DNA of 64,000 nucleotides from Bacillota bacterium (GTDB lineage: Bacteria; Bacillota; Dethiobacteria; DTU022): contig JAUWPV010000003.1 in the NCBI GenBank assembly GCA_030611385.1, positions 44,198-108,197 of the forward strand, read 5' to 3'. The notes under the pieces were generated by a model. It was not told the origin of the DNA and did not search any database. It saw nothing but the letters and a program-made list of their open reading frames with translations. Position numbers and translations under genes: made by a program. Shown here piece by piece: positions 38,990 through 48,694 of this stretch. How positions within the stretch are numbered: position 1 is the first letter of the stretch; each line of letters opens with the position of its first letter.

Positions 38990-39054
38990 TCAAAACTATA
39001 TCCATAATATGACAACCAAATAATGATAAATTAATTTTGGAAAGGTGCAAACCT

Positions 39055-40221
39055 GTGAAAAGAATTGCTATTCTTGGTTCAACCGGTTCGATCGGGCAAC
39101 AAACCTTAGAAATCATTACATCGCTTGGCTCAGAATACAAGGTAGTTGCTCTCACTGCCGGTAGTAACGATCGACTGATTGCCGAACAGGCTCGGAAATT
39201 TAAGCCGGAAGTAGTAGTACTCACCGATCAGGTTGCCGCGAAACGATTATCTGAGAAGATAAAAACAGAAACTTGCCTTGTTAAAGCCGGACCTGAAGGG
39301 CAGATCGAAGCAGCTACCTGGCCTACAGCAGATCTTGTGGTGATGGCTCAGGTTGGTTTCAGTGGTTTTGAGCCTTTAATAGCGGCAATGAGAGACGGAA
39401 AAACTATTGCTCTGGCTAACAAAGAATCATTGGTTGTCGGCGGAGAGATTTTGGAAAGGTTTGGTTTGCTGAATAGAAAAAAAATACTTCCTGTTGACAG
39501 CGAACATTCGGCAATATGGCAATGCCTGGGATCATCTCCATTAAAAGAGGTCAGGAGAATATATCTCACTGCTTCCGGAGGGCCCTTTAGCGGCTTTAAA
39601 AAAGAAGAACTGGAACGAGTCACACCGGAAATGGCTTTAAATCACCCCAATTGGCGCATGGGTAAAAAAATAACCATTGATTCGGCAACAATGATCAATA
39701 AGGGTTTTGAAGTAATCGAGGCAAAATGGTTATTCGATCTCAATCTTGATCAAATTGAAGTGATTGTTCACCGTCAGAGTATTGTTCATTCTATGGTAGA
39801 ATATATTGACGGATCGATTATTGCACAATTAGGAACGCCTGACATGCGCTTGCCAATTCAATATGCGCTGACCTATCCGGAGCGGAAAAACAGCCCGGTT
39901 GAAAGCTATAATCCATTCGGGCAGGAATTTAAATTTGAGAAACCCGATCGTAATCTTTTTCCCTGCCTCGATCTGGCCTTCATGGCAGCAGGCACAGGCG
40001 GCACGATGCCGGCCGTGCTAAACGGGGCAAACGAAATAGCAGTAGAATATTTCTTAACCGGTAAGATTAAATTTAACGATATCGCCGGAATAATCGCTTC
40101 GGCCATGCAAGAGCACGGCCTTATTAAAAATCCCGAAATCAATGATATCATCAGGGCAGATCGGTGGTCTCGCCGAAAAGCGATTGAAATAATAACCAGA
40201 TTGACCGGAAAGGTGAATTAA
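39055..40221 (+). CDS. dxr: 1-deoxy-D-xylulose 5-phosphate reductoisomerase
   Basis: Second enzyme of the MEP isoprenoid pathway, 388 aa, converting DXP to MEP with NADPH. The nucleotide site ILGSTGSIGQQTLEI opens the protein; ANKESLVVGGE, PVDSEHSAIWQCL, TASGGPF, HPNWRMGKKITIDSATMINKG and VHRQSIVHSMVEY form the active site. Start GTG 39055 is chosen because GGAAAGGTG lies just before it; the in-frame TTG 39037 is part of the upstream region. rseP begins one base after the stop. Confidence 0.96.
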   Translation: MKRIAILGSTGSIGQQTLEIITSLGSEYKVVALTAGSNDRLIAEQARKFKPEVVVLTDQVAAKRLSEKIKTETCLVKAGPEGQIEAATWPTADLVVMAQVGFSGFEPLIAAMRDGKTIALANKESLVVGGEILERFGLLNRKKILPVDSEHSAIWQCLGSSPLKEVRRIYLTASGGPFSGFKKEELERVTPEMALNHPNWRMGKKITIDSATMINKGFEVIEAKWLFDLNLDQIEVIVHRQSIVHSMVEYIDGSIIAQLGTPDMRLPIQYALTYPERKNSPVESYNPFGQEFKFEKPDRNLFPCLDLAFMAAGTGGTMPAVLNGANEIAVEYFLTGKIKFNDIAGIIASAMQEHGLIKNPEINDIIRADRWSRRKAIEIITRLTGKVN

Positions 40222-40222
40222 A

Positions 40223-41242
40223 ATGCAGACTATCATTACATCTATCTTAGTATTCGGTTTATTAATCCTTGTGCATGAACTGGGTCACTATTTTGTGGCT
40301 CGTTTGGCCGGTATCAAAGTTTTGGAGTTGGCAATCGGTTTTGGTCCGAAATTATATAGTTGGCGAAAAAATGAAACGGATTATTCTGTGCGTGTATTTC
40401 CTTTGGGTGGATTTTGCCGCATGCTTGGTGAAAACCCTGAAGAAGCGTCAGAAGTGGACAGTTTTTCGCAAAAACCGATTTTGAGTAGAGCTGCGGTTCT
40501 TTTTGCCGGTGCAGCCATGAATTTATTTCTGGCTATTACAGTTTTTTTTATAGTATTCTTCTTTATAATCGGGATACCCGATACCGATAGCGCTCGTATT
40601 GGTTATGTAATCGAAGGATCTCCGGCTGAGGCAATCGGAATCCAGACAGGTGATACGATCGCGGCTATAGATGGTGTTTCGGTTGATAAATGGGAAGAAG
40701 TGTTGACAATTATTTCTGCCAAGCCAAACACAAATATTATGTTGATCATTGAGAGAGAAGGAATCTTTAAGGAATTAAGTGTTGTTTCTGAAACTGCACC
40801 GGATAGCACCAGGGGAATGATTGGAATCGGTCCGGTGATTCAAAAGTATAAATTATTACCTTCACTGCAAGCCAGTTTGCAGCGTTTTGGAGTGGTTATT
40901 GCCTCAGTATCTCAGGTGGTGACCGGCCAGGCGCCATTAGATATTGCCGGTCCGGTTGGCATTATCTTTGTTATCGGTGAGGTAGCCCAGACCGGTTTTG
41001 TTAACCTGATGATGCTCACAGCATTAATCAGTATCAGTTTGGGGATAGTTAACCTGCTGCCGATCCCGGCACTGGATGGCGGACGTTTATTTTTATTACT
41101 TGTGGAAGCATTGCGGGGCCGCCGTATCGATCCGGAGAAAGAAGGTATTATTCATTTTATCGGTTTTGCGCTGCTGATCCTAAGTATTCTATATGTCACT
41201 TACCAGGATCTTCTGCGCTGGGACATTATACCGGGCAACTAA
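40223..41242 (+). CDS. rseP: Site-2 zinc metalloprotease RseP/RasP
   Basis: Intramembrane protease of 339 aa that cleaves anti-sigma factors and signal peptide remnants within the membrane. The zinc motif HELGH is at residues 18-22 in the first transmembrane span, and the second metal motif PALDGGR lies near the C-terminus. A PDZ domain (GSPAEAIGIQTGDTIAAIDG) lies between them, shorter than the two-PDZ form of E. coli. It is packed between dxr and ispG as in most Clostridia. Confidence 0.95.
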   Translation: MQTIITSILVFGLLILVHELGHYFVARLAGIKVLELAIGFGPKLYSWRKNETDYSVRVFPLGGFCRMLGENPEEASEVDSFSQKPILSRAAVLFAGAAMNLFLAITVFFIVFFFIIGIPDTDSARIGYVIEGSPAEAIGIQTGDTIAAIDGVSVDKWEEVLTIISAKPNTNIMLIIEREGIFKELSVVSETAPDSTRGMIGIGPVIQKYKLLPSLQASLQRFGVVIASVSQVVTGQAPLDIAGPVGIIFVIGEVAQTGFVNLMMLTALISISLGIVNLLPIPALDGGRLFLLLVEALRGRRIDPEKEGIIHFIGFALLILSILYVTYQDLLRWDIIPGN

Positions 41243-41254
41243 AGAGGTAAATCT

Positions 41255-42331
41255 GTGGAAACACTGAAAAAAAGAATTACCACAACAGTAAAGGTTGGCA
41301 ATGTGACAATCGGTGGTGACGCGCCCGTTGTAATTCAATCGATGACCAACACAAAAACTACAGATGTTAGCGCTACGCTGGACCAGATCGACCAACTATT
41401 TCAGGCCGGTTGCGAGCTGATCCGAGTAGCTATTCCTGATGACGCCGCCGCCACTGCGTTGGAAAAAATTGTTGTCAGCAGCCCTCTTCCGGTTATCGCC
41501 GATATTCATTTTGATCATCGACTGGCCTGCCAAGCGCTCGAAAGCGGCGCTGCAAAAATTCGTATTAATCCTGGAAATATCGGCGGGCGGGACAAGCTAT
41601 TTGACCTGGCCAGTCGGGCAAAACAGTTTAATGTTCCCATCAGAATCGGGGTCAATGCCGGTTCCCTGGAAAAGAAGCTCGTTAAAAAATATGGTGGAAT
41701 AACAGCCGCAGCCTTAGTTGAATCCGCACTTGCTTACCTGGAGATTCTTGAGTCGATCGACTTTCGGAATGTTCTAGTTTCACTAAAAGCATCTGACGTT
41801 TATACGGTAATAAGCGCGTACCGCCTCTTTTCCGAGAAATCACCCTATCCTCTGCATCTGGGTGTAACCGGAGCCGGTCCTCTTGGAGCGGGCACGATAA
41901 AAGGAGCTGTCGGAATCGGAACTCTCCTGGCTGAGGGAATTGGCGATACACTGCGCGTCTCATTAACTGCTCATCCGATTGAAGAAATACGGGTTGCCCG
42001 TCAAATAGTTCAGGCTCTTGGATTGAGAAAGTTTGTTCCCGAACTGATTTCCTGCCCAACCTGTGGACGCTGTGAAATTGATCTGGTTGCCCTGGTCGGA
42101 AAGGTTGAAGGAATCCTTCAGAACTACGGGGCTCCGTTGAGTGTTGCCGTGATGGGTTGTGCGGTAAACGGGCCGGGCGAAGCAAAGGAAGCAGACCTGG
42201 GCATATCGGCCGGGAAAAAGCATGGAATAATATTTCGTCACGGCAAGGTAGTCCGTACTGTCCGGCTGGATGATTTACTGGAGACACTCAAATCAGAGCT
42301 TGATTTACTGGCAGCGCAAAACATGAGTTAA
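41255..42331 (+). CDS. ispG: 4-hydroxy-3-methylbut-2-enyl diphosphate synthase
   Basis: IspG (GcpE) of 358 aa, an iron-sulfur enzyme of the MEP pathway that makes HMBPP. The TIM barrel starts with VGNVTIGGDAPVVIQSMTNT; INPGNIG and GVNAGSLEKK are family motifs. The [4Fe-4S] ligands are in SCPTCGRC and VMGCAVNGPGEA. Start GTG 41255 follows AAAGAGGT. Together with dxr and uppS it makes this block an isoprenoid and lipid carrier locus. proS, commonly next in Clostridia, is absent, and a glycosyltransferase gene takes its place. Confidence 0.96.
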   Translation: METLKKRITTTVKVGNVTIGGDAPVVIQSMTNTKTTDVSATLDQIDQLFQAGCELIRVAIPDDAAATALEKIVVSSPLPVIADIHFDHRLACQALESGAAKIRINPGNIGGRDKLFDLASRAKQFNVPIRIGVNAGSLEKKLVKKYGGITAAALVESALAYLEILESIDFRNVLVSLKASDVYTVISAYRLFSEKSPYPLHLGVTGAGPLGAGTIKGAVGIGTLLAEGIGDTLRVSLTAHPIEEIRVARQIVQALGLRKFVPELISCPTCGRCEIDLVALVGKVEGILQNYGAPLSVAVMGCAVNGPGEAKEADLGISAGKKHGIIFRHGKVVRTVRLDDLLETLKSELDLLAAQNMS

Positions 42332-42350
42332 CAGGAGAGGAAATAAAGGA

Positions 42351-42998
42351 ATGGAAATTGCAGCAATAATTCCAGCCTATAACGAAGAAAAAACAATCGG
42401 TGCAGTGTTATCTGCCTTGAAAGAGACTTCCCTTATTAACCAGATTCTAGTAGTCAGTGACGGTTCAGAGGATCAAACGGTCAATACTGTCAAGCTGTAT
42501 GAGGGCGTTCAGGTGATTGAACTGTTTGAAAATCGTGGAAAAGGCGGAGCAATCAAGGCGGGTCTTGACTGCTGTCAGGCCGAAATTATCCTGATCCTCG
42601 ATGCTGATCTCGTTGGGCTTACTAAAGGTCATATCGAAGCTTTGTTGAAGCCGGTTATCGAAGGGGAAACCTTAATGGCAATTGGCAAATTCGACAAAGG
42701 GAGGGTTGCCACCGATATGGCCCATAAAATGGCACCCTTTTTGTCTGGACAGAGGGCCTTAAAAAGGGAACTTCTGGAGGATATATCAGATCTGGACCTG
42801 TCCAGGTTCGGTATTGAAATTGCCCTGCACCAGTATGTTGAAGAAAATGACATTGTCACCGTCGTTGTGCAGCTGTCTGACCTTTCTCACGTTATGAAAG
42901 AAGAAAAACTAGGCTTTTGGAAGGGAATGCTGGCCAGGATTAAAATGTACGGGGATATTGTTAAATATATTATCAGGGTGGAAGACAAACTAAAGTAA
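42351..42998 (+). CDS. Family 2 glycosyltransferase
   Basis: GT-A fold glycosyltransferase of 215 aa. The N-terminal AIIPAYNEEKTIGAVL, the nucleotide-binding VVSDGSEDQT, ENRGKGGAIKAGL and the metal-binding DADLVGL are all visible. The resemblance is to dolichyl-phosphate mannosyltransferase-like and glucosyl-phosphoglycerate synthase-like enzymes, but donor and acceptor are unknown. There is no clear membrane segment, apart from a moderately hydrophobic C-terminus. It is the last gene before a 151-base non-coding leader that opens the rimP-nusA-infB operon. Confidence 0.88.
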   Translation: MEIAAIIPAYNEEKTIGAVLSALKETSLINQILVVSDGSEDQTVNTVKLYEGVQVIELFENRGKGGAIKAGLDCCQAEIILILDADLVGLTKGHIEALLKPVIEGETLMAIGKFDKGRVATDMAHKMAPFLSGQRALKRELLEDISDLDLSRFGIEIALHQYVEENDIVTVVVQLSDLSHVMKEEKLGFWKGMLARIKMYGDIVKYIIRVEDKLK

Positions 42999-43002
42999 GT
43001 TT

Positions 43003-43026
43003 ATGGTTCTCGCAATGGTTCTCGCA
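43003..43026 (+). repeat. Tandem 12-base duplication
   Basis: ATGGTTCTCGCA occurs twice without a gap just after the glycosyltransferase stop codon. It lies immediately upstream of the -35 element before rimP. It looks like a recent local duplication; a regulatory role is possible but not shown. Confidence 0.8.
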
Positions 43027-43030
43027 AACC

Positions 43031-43059
43031 TTGCATTTAACGTTATTTTATGGTAAATT
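43031..43059 (+). promoter_or_regulatory. Probable sigma-A promoter of the rimP-nusA-infB operon
   Basis: TTGCAT (43031-43036) and TAAATT (43054-43059) are separated by 17 bases. A transcript from here would begin near 43066 and carry a leader of about 84 bases before rimP, including the hairpin described next. Confidence 0.5.
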
Positions 43060-43070
43060 AATGGAGGTAA

Positions 43071-43115
43071 ATGGTTAGCTTGTCGAGGGTGGGGTTTCCC
43101 ACTCTTTCATGTTAG
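43071..43115 (+). promoter_or_regulatory. Leader hairpin with possible 14-residue leader peptide before rimP
   Basis: A stem of eight pairs with one G-T pair (AGGGTGGG with CCCACTCT, 43086-43105, loop GTTT) is followed by TTTC. The hairpin lies inside a tiny open frame of 14 codons (ATG 43071 to TAG 43113-43115), which has GGAGG a few bases upstream, closer than optimal. The combination resembles a leader peptide/attenuator, but the T run is short. Translation is unproven. Confidence 0.3.
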
Positions 43116-43149
43116 TTGGGGTAAATGCGGAACTTTAAGGAGAAAAACC

Positions 43150-43653
43150 GTGAGCCGGGAAGAAACGAAACAAGAGCTGATTGCATTGATCGAACCGCTA
43201 GTTGAAAATGAGGGTTTTGAGCTAGTCCTTCTCGAATATGTTGCTGGCAAACACGGACATTTAAATCTTGTTATCGACCACGATAGCGGCATATCGATTG
43301 ATCACTGTGCGCTGATCAGCAGGGCTGTATCGGATCTGCTTGATATTCATGATCCAGTTGCTAATGCCTATACATTGGAAGTATCCTCACCAGGTCTGGA
43401 GCGCCCGTTGACAAAGAAAGAACATTTTAAACGCTACCGGGGTGAGAAAATTAAAATCAAAACACTAGAGGAGATTGCGGGAAGACGTAAAATTAGCGGT
43501 ACCCTACAAAACGCCGGTGAAGATAATATTATAATCAGAAAAGAAGACATCAGCCTGGTAGAAGTACCTTATCGGCTGATCACAAAAGCAAATCTGTGGT
43601 ATCCAAAGCCGGATATTAAAAACAATTTAAAAGGCAAAAAGAAAGGAGGCTGA
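43150..43653 (+). CDS. rimP: Ribosome maturation factor RimP
   Basis: 30S assembly factor of 167 aa (YlxS/YhbC family), first gene of the classic nusA-infB operon. The N-terminal domain carries GFELVLLEYVAGKHGHLNLVIDHDSGISIDHC and VSSPGLERPLTK, both diagnostic. The C-terminal Sm-like domain covers about residues 95-150, and a Lys-rich tail closes the protein. Start GTG 43150 follows AAGGAGAAA. nusA begins nine bases after the stop. Confidence 0.94.
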   Translation: MSREETKQELIALIEPLVENEGFELVLLEYVAGKHGHLNLVIDHDSGISIDHCALISRAVSDLLDIHDPVANAYTLEVSSPGLERPLTKKEHFKRYRGEKIKIKTLEEIAGRRKISGTLQNAGEDNIIIRKEDISLVEVPYRLITKANLWYPKPDIKNNLKGKKKGG

Positions 43654-43662
43654 ATAAACGTA

Positions 43663-44892
43663 ATGAATAAAGAACTATTCGCAGCAATTGAATCCCTGGA
43701 AAAAGAAAAAGGGATCGGTAAAGAGATACTCTTTGAAGCGCTGGAAGTGGCGCTTGTCTCGGCACATAAAAAAAATTTCCAGTCAGCTCCTGCAGTTCGG
43801 GTTAGTATAGACCGTGATACCGGCGATATAACAGTTTTTTCTCAGTTAAGAGTGGTGGAAGATGTTCAATTAGATCAGCAGGAAGTGAATCTATATGAAG
43901 CACGTGTTTATGATCCACACTGCCAGATTGGCGATATAGTTGAGATGGAGTTAACCCCGAAGGAATTCGGAAGAATTGCAGCCCAGACCGCAAAACAGGT
44001 AGTTATACAGAGAATAAGGGAAGCTGAGCGAGAACTGATTTATGAGAATTTTGTTGATCGGACCGAAGAAATTATTACCGGTCTGGTGCGTCGCTTTGAA
44101 CAAAGAAACGTGATCATTGATCTGGGGCGGACCGAGGCAGTTCTGCCTGTAGCCGAACAAATACCTTATGAACGTTACCGTCAGGGAGAACGGGTTAAAA
44201 CTTTTATAGTGGATGTTAAAAAAACAACCAAAGGTCCTCAAATTATAGTTTCAAGGACTCATACCGGTTTTCTTAAGTGTTTGTTTGAAATGGAAGTCCC
44301 TGAGATTTACGAGGGAATTGTAGAGATTAAAGCGACAGCAAGGGAAGCAGGGCACCGTTCAAAGCTGGCTGTATTCTCAAATAACAAAGACATAGACCCG
44401 GTAGGCGCCTGCGTGGGGCCAAGGGGAAGCCGGGTTCAGGCGATCAGCAATGAACTAAAAGGCGAAAAGATCGATATCATCAAGTGGAGTGAAGGGTCTG
44501 AAGAATATGTTGCCAATGCTCTGAGTCCGGCGAAGGTTTCTGCGGTTCATCTTGATTCAGAGAATAAAATAGCAACGGTGGTCGTACCTGACGGCCAGCT
44601 TTCTTTAGCGATCGGCAAGGAGGGTCAGAACGCCCGATTGGCGGCAAAAATCACCGGCTGGAAGATTGATATATCCAGTGAAACTCAATTTACAGAAAAA
44701 AGCCTTTCTGCTATTGGCCTTTCCGATGCGCCTGCTGAAGATCAGACAGATGAACGCGACGAAAAGAATTTGGAGCCAATTGAAAATAGCGCTACCGATG
44801 CAGATAACGAAACAGCTGTAGATTCTGTTGAAACAGCGGATCCTTCCGACGATGGAAAATTGCCAGCGGAGGATTTAAAAGAAGATGCTTAA
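43663..44892 (+). CDS. nusA: Transcription termination/antitermination factor NusA
   Basis: NusA of 409 aa, binding RNA polymerase and nascent RNA. The N-terminal polymerase-binding domain (residues 1-125), the S1 domain (about 135-200) and two KH domains (VGACVGPRGSRVQAISNEL, then LAIGKEGQNARLAAKITGW) are in the usual order. A Glu/Asp/Ala-rich tail of about 60 residues follows, without the acidic repeats of enterobacterial NusA. Its 3' end overlaps ylxR by eight bases. Confidence 0.96.
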   Translation: MNKELFAAIESLEKEKGIGKEILFEALEVALVSAHKKNFQSAPAVRVSIDRDTGDITVFSQLRVVEDVQLDQQEVNLYEARVYDPHCQIGDIVEMELTPKEFGRIAAQTAKQVVIQRIREAERELIYENFVDRTEEIITGLVRRFEQRNVIIDLGRTEAVLPVAEQIPYERYRQGERVKTFIVDVKKTTKGPQIIVSRTHTGFLKCLFEMEVPEIYEGIVEIKATAREAGHRSKLAVFSNNKDIDPVGACVGPRGSRVQAISNELKGEKIDIIKWSEGSEEYVANALSPAKVSAVHLDSENKIATVVVPDGQLSLAIGKEGQNARLAAKITGWKIDISSETQFTEKSLSAIGLSDAPAEDQTDERDEKNLEPIENSATDADNETAVDSVETADPSDDGKLPAEDLKEDA

Positions 44893-45169
44893 ACAGCGTA
44901 AAATACCCTTGCGTTTCTGTATTGGCTGCCAGGAGAAAAAGCCAAAAAAAGAGTTGGTACGGATCGTCAGGACTCCCTCGGGAGATGTGGTGCTTGATTT
45001 AACCGGTAAGAAACCGGGTCGGGGAGCCTATATCTGTCCACTGCAAACCTGCCTGAAACAGGCAATTAAGGGGAAACGGTTAGAAAAAAACCTGCAAATG
45101 CCGGTGTCCAATGAACTGATTGCCGCTATTGCAGCCCTATTGGATCAAAAACCGGAAGGCGAAGGATAA
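44885..45169 (+). CDS. ylxR: YlxR/RnpM-family RNA-binding protein
   Basis: Small protein of 94 aa with the YlxR hallmarks RFCIGCQEKKPKKELVRIV, the GRGAYIC motif and a basic C-terminus. In Bacillus the homologue RnpM binds the RNase P RNA. It is translationally coupled to nusA by an eight-base overlap. The L7Ae-like gene ylxQ, which usually lies between ylxR and infB in Firmicutes, is missing; only 35 bases separate ylxR from infB. Confidence 0.93.
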   Translation: MLKQRKIPLRFCIGCQEKKPKKELVRIVRTPSGDVVLDLTGKKPGRGAYICPLQTCLKQAIKGKRLEKNLQMPVSNELIAAIAALLDQKPEGEG

Positions 45170-45204
45170 TTATGGGGAGGGCTTACCATATGGAGGTGTA
45201 ATAA

Positions 45205-47304
45205 ATGAGTAAGGTTCGGGTTTATGAATTAGCAAAAGAGCTGGGAACAACCAGTAAAAAACTCATCGAAGTAATGGAAAGTATGGATATCAGCGTTAAT
45301 AACCATATGAGTGCTTTGTCTGACGATGAAGCAAAAAAAGTGATGTCTACTTTAACCGGTCAGACGGGTTCAAAACCGCAAAAAGAATCGGTACAAGAGG
45401 CTGAAAAAGAAATAATACCAGCAACTGGAATAGCCGGGGAAACTCCCACTGTTAAAAAGAAAAAAGAGAAACTGAAGATTGAAGAAGTAACAACTCCCAG
45501 CCGCAAAGCGCGGAAAACGATCCTGGAAGAAAAACGGGCAGCCGCGCTGAAGGCGCAACGACCGAAAATCAGGCTCGAGGGACAGGTGACCATTGCTGAA
45601 CTGGCTGGTCATTTTGAGGCAACACCGGCTGAATTGATCACGTATCTGATGGAAATGAACATAATGGCCACTGTTAATCAACCGTTAACTCCTGATTTTG
45701 TTAAGCTGCTGGCTGATCAATACGGATTTGATCTTGATTATATTGAAGATCCGGTTGAGGAAGAGCTGCTTGCCTTTGATGATGAAGATAAAAATAAAGA
45801 AATATTGCGTAAACCGGTTGTTACTATTCTCGGGCATGTCGATCATGGTAAAACTTCGCTGCTTGATTTAATCAGAAATACCAAGGTAACCGAAGGTGAA
45901 GTCGGTGGTATTACCCAACATATTGGCGCTTACCAGGTTGAAGTTAACGATAAAAAGATTGTTTTTCTCGACACGCCGGGTCACGAAGCATTTACGGCAA
46001 TGCGAGCCCGAGGGGCTCAGGTAACGGACATTGCGGTTTTGGTTGTGGCTGCCGATGATGGTGTAATGCCGCAAACAATTGAGGCAATTAACCATGCCAG
46101 AGCAGCCCAGGTACCGATACTTGTGGCAATCAATAAAATTGATAAAGCTAACGCAAATCCGGATCGTGTAAAACAACAGCTTTCCGATCATGGACTGATC
46201 TGCGAGGAATGGGGCGGAGATACTATCTTTGTTCCAGTAAGCGCGATCAGGGGTGACGGGCTTGAAGAACTTTTAGAGATGATTCTTTTGTTGGCAGAAG
46301 TAAGTGAACTTAAAGCCAATCCTGAACGAGCAGGACGGGGAACGGTTATTGAAGCAAAGCTCGATCGCGGACGTGGACCGGTAGCGACAGTGCTGGTACG
46401 GGATGGAACTCTCAGGGTAGGTGAATCGATAATCTGCGGTTCGATTGCCGGCAAAATCAGGGCGATGAACAATGATCGTGGAGAAAGAGTTGTCTCGGCC
46501 GGACCTTCAACGCCTGTTGAGATCGTCGGTTTAAGCGAAGTACCGCTGGCCGGAGATCGTTTCCAAGTCGTCAGCGACGACAAGATTGCCCGACAGGTAG
46601 CCGAAAAAAGGGCTATGAAAATCAAGGAAGTGAGCAGACGTGTTCAGCACATTACTCTTGATGATCTCTTTAAACAAATTCAGGAAGGTGAAGTAAAAGA
46701 TCTTCATTTGATACTGAAAGCAGATGTTCATGGATCGGTTGAAGCGCTCCAGGATGCTCTGTTTAAATTGAGCTTAGAAGAAGTTCAGATCAAGATTATC
46801 CATACCGGGGTAGGCGCGATTAATGAATCAGATATTATGCTGGCTTCTGCCTCAAATGCAATCGTGATCGGATTCAATGTTCGCCCGGGCAATAATGCCC
46901 GCAAACTGGGCGAACTGGATCGGGTTGATATCAGGCTTTATCGGATTATTTACGAAGCGATCGCAGATATTAAAGCCGCTGTAACCGGTTTACTGAAGCC
47001 GATAATGAAAGAAGTTATACTCGGCCAGGCCGAAGTAAGACAACTTTTCAAGGTTTCTCGACTAGGCAGTATTGCCGGTTCTTATATCATTGAAGGCAAA
47101 TTAACGCGTAGTGCCATGATCAGGGTAATCCGGGATGGCACAGTTGTTCTTGACAATGGTCATATAGATTCACTCAAACGCTTTAAGGATGATGTCCGTG
47201 AAGTGTTAACCGGCTATGAATGCGGCATATTACTGGAAAATTACAATGATCTCCATGAAGGAGACATTATTGAAGCCTATGTTATGGAACAGGTAGCTCG
47301 CTAG
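45205..47304 (+). CDS. infB: Translation initiation factor IF-2
   Basis: GTPase of 699 aa that places initiator tRNA on the ribosome. A short N-terminal IF2_N domain ([22 protein letters not shown]) is followed by a Lys/Glu-rich linker and a second IF2_N domain near residue 128. The G-domain then begins with GHVDHGKT (210-217), with DTPGHEAF and NKIDKAN, and domains II, III and IV complete the factor. The N-terminal extension is short compared with Gram-negative IF-2. GGAGGTG precedes ATG 45205. Confidence 0.97.
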   Translation: MSKVRVYELAKELGTTSKKLIEVMESMDISVNNHMSALSDDEAKKVMSTLTGQTGSKPQKESVQEAEKEIIPATGIAGETPTVKKKKEKLKIEEVTTPSRKARKTILEEKRAAALKAQRPKIRLEGQVTIAELAGHFEATPAELITYLMEMNIMATVNQPLTPDFVKLLADQYGFDLDYIEDPVEEELLAFDDEDKNKEILRKPVVTILGHVDHGKTSLLDLIRNTKVTEGEVGGITQHIGAYQVEVNDKKIVFLDTPGHEAFTAMRARGAQVTDIAVLVVAADDGVMPQTIEAINHARAAQVPILVAINKIDKANANPDRVKQQLSDHGLICEEWGGDTIFVPVSAIRGDGLEELLEMILLLAEVSELKANPERAGRGTVIEAKLDRGRGPVATVLVRDGTLRVGESIICGSIAGKIRAMNNDRGERVVSAGPSTPVEIVGLSEVPLAGDRFQVVSDDKIARQVAEKRAMKIKEVSRRVQHITLDDLFKQIQEGEVKDLHLILKADVHGSVEALQDALFKLSLEEVQIKIIHTGVGAINESDIMLASASNAIVIGFNVRPGNNARKLGELDRVDIRLYRIIYEAIADIKAAVTGLLKPIMKEVILGQAEVRQLFKVSRLGSIAGSYIIEGKLTRSAMIRVIRDGTVVLDNGHIDSLKRFKDDVREVLTGYECGILLENYNDLHEGDIIEAYVMEQVAR

Positions 47305-47352
47305 CCAGGAGCTGTATTTTCCGTAGTAACCGTATCATGGGAGGTTGAGAGA

Positions 47353-47736
47353 ATGTCGGAAAACAGAGTACGGCGGGTAGCGGGACAAATCAAAAAAGAT
47401 GTAAGCCAGATCATCGGAGCTCAAATCAAAGATCCCCGGATTGCCGGTATTACCAGTGTAACAGAGGTTCAGCTTTCCAAAGATTTACGTTATGCCTCGA
47501 TCTATATCAGTATCTATGGCAGTGATACAGATAAAGAAGAAACCCTGCAGACACTGTGCAGAGCAGCTGGTTTTATTCGCAGCGAGATTGGCCGACGGAT
47601 CAGGCTTAGATATATTCCTGAAATTAATTTTTTTCTTGATAATTCTATCGAATACGGAGCTCATATCGATAGCGTTATCGAGTCATTGAAAAAAGAAGAG
47701 AATAGTGATAATGACAGATCAGTCCAAAATAATTGA
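47353..47736 (+). CDS. rbfA: Ribosome-binding factor A
   Basis: KH-like 30S maturation factor of 127 aa. VRRVAGQIKKDVSQIIGAQIKDPRI, VTEVQLSKDLRYASIYIS and RIRLRYIPEINFFLDNSIEYGAHI are the family blocks. Start ATG 47353 lies behind GGGAGGTTGAG. The 3' end overlaps the following DHH phosphoesterase gene by 26 bases from the chosen ATG of that gene, indicating tight coupling. Confidence 0.95.
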   Translation: MSENRVRRVAGQIKKDVSQIIGAQIKDPRIAGITSVTEVQLSKDLRYASIYISIYGSDTDKEETLQTLCRAAGFIRSEIGRRIRLRYIPEINFFLDNSIEYGAHIDSVIESLKKEENSDNDRSVQNN

Positions 47737-48682
47737 AAGATTAAAAGAAGAAAAGACTTTTTACCTGATATCGCATATGCTGCCAGACGGTGATAGTATC
47801 GGTTCTCTGTTGGCGATGGGTGAAGGTTTATTAAAAATAGGAAAAAATATCAGTCTTTTTACTCCGGGACATATCCCCCGAAAATACAATTTTTTAACGG
47901 GAACAGAAACGGTCTCACATGAAGTATTAATCGTTGATCCCGATATTACCACCATTGTTCTCGACAGTAGTGATTTGGATCGGCTTGGTATATTTAAAGA
48001 AGCTGTCTTGAATAGCAAACAGATCATTAACATTGATCACCATGTTACCAATCAACGGTTTGGAACATTAAACCTTGTTGATTCGTCCGCAGCGGCTACC
48101 GGAGAACTTGTCTATTCTTTATTAAATGAATTGCCGGTAATAATCACCGAAAGTATTGCTGAATCACTCTATGTCGCTATTTCAACCGATACCGGTTCCT
48201 TCAAATACACTAACACAACACCAAATACCCACCGGGTAGTAGCGAATTTATTGGAATTTGGCCTCAACCCGGGAACACTATCTCAGAAAATGTTTGATGA
48301 GAAACCTCTTTCGTTTTATATTTTGCTTAAAGAAGCCCTGTCCAGCCTGGAAATGTACGAAAGGCGCAGAGTAGCGGTGATGACACTGAGCAAAGATATC
48401 AGGGAACGGAGTGGGGCGACAACCGATGACCTCGAGGGAATTGTCAACTATGCGCGCAACATCGAAGGGGTAGAGATGGGTATTTTATTCTATGTTGAAG
48501 GTAACCGGGAAGTAAAGGTTGGTTTTCGTTCAAAGAGACTGGATGTAAGTGTCCTCGCCGGAAATTTAAATGGCGGAGGCCATACCCGGGCAGCTGGCTG
48601 CCGTCTTGACGGTGATTTAGAAACTATTAAAGAAAAAGTGATCGGTGAATCTTTGAAACTGTTGAAAGAACTACCGGCCTGA
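47711..48682 (+). CDS. nrnA: DHH-family bifunctional oligoribonuclease/PAP phosphatase NrnA
   Basis: DHH/DHHA1 phosphoesterase of 323 aa, the NrnA type that degrades nanoRNA and pAp in Firmicutes lacking Orn. Metal-binding motifs are SHMLPDGDSIGS, VLDSSDLDRLG and NIDHHVTN (the DHH), and the C-terminal DHHA1 domain carries GGGHTRAAGCRL. ATG 47711 is preferred over GTG 47705, which lies six bases upstream in the same frame. Its position between rbfA and truB is standard. Confidence 0.93.
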   Translation: MTDQSKIIERLKEEKTFYLISHMLPDGDSIGSLLAMGEGLLKIGKNISLFTPGHIPRKYNFLTGTETVSHEVLIVDPDITTIVLDSSDLDRLGIFKEAVLNSKQIINIDHHVTNQRFGTLNLVDSSAAATGELVYSLLNELPVIITESIAESLYVAISTDTGSFKYTNTTPNTHRVVANLLEFGLNPGTLSQKMFDEKPLSFYILLKEALSSLEMYERRRVAVMTLSKDIRERSGATTDDLEGIVNYARNIEGVEMGILFYVEGNREVKVGFRSKRLDVSVLAGNLNGGGHTRAAGCRLDGDLETIKEKVIGESLKLLKELPA

Positions 48683-48694
48683 AGGAGCAATCCA

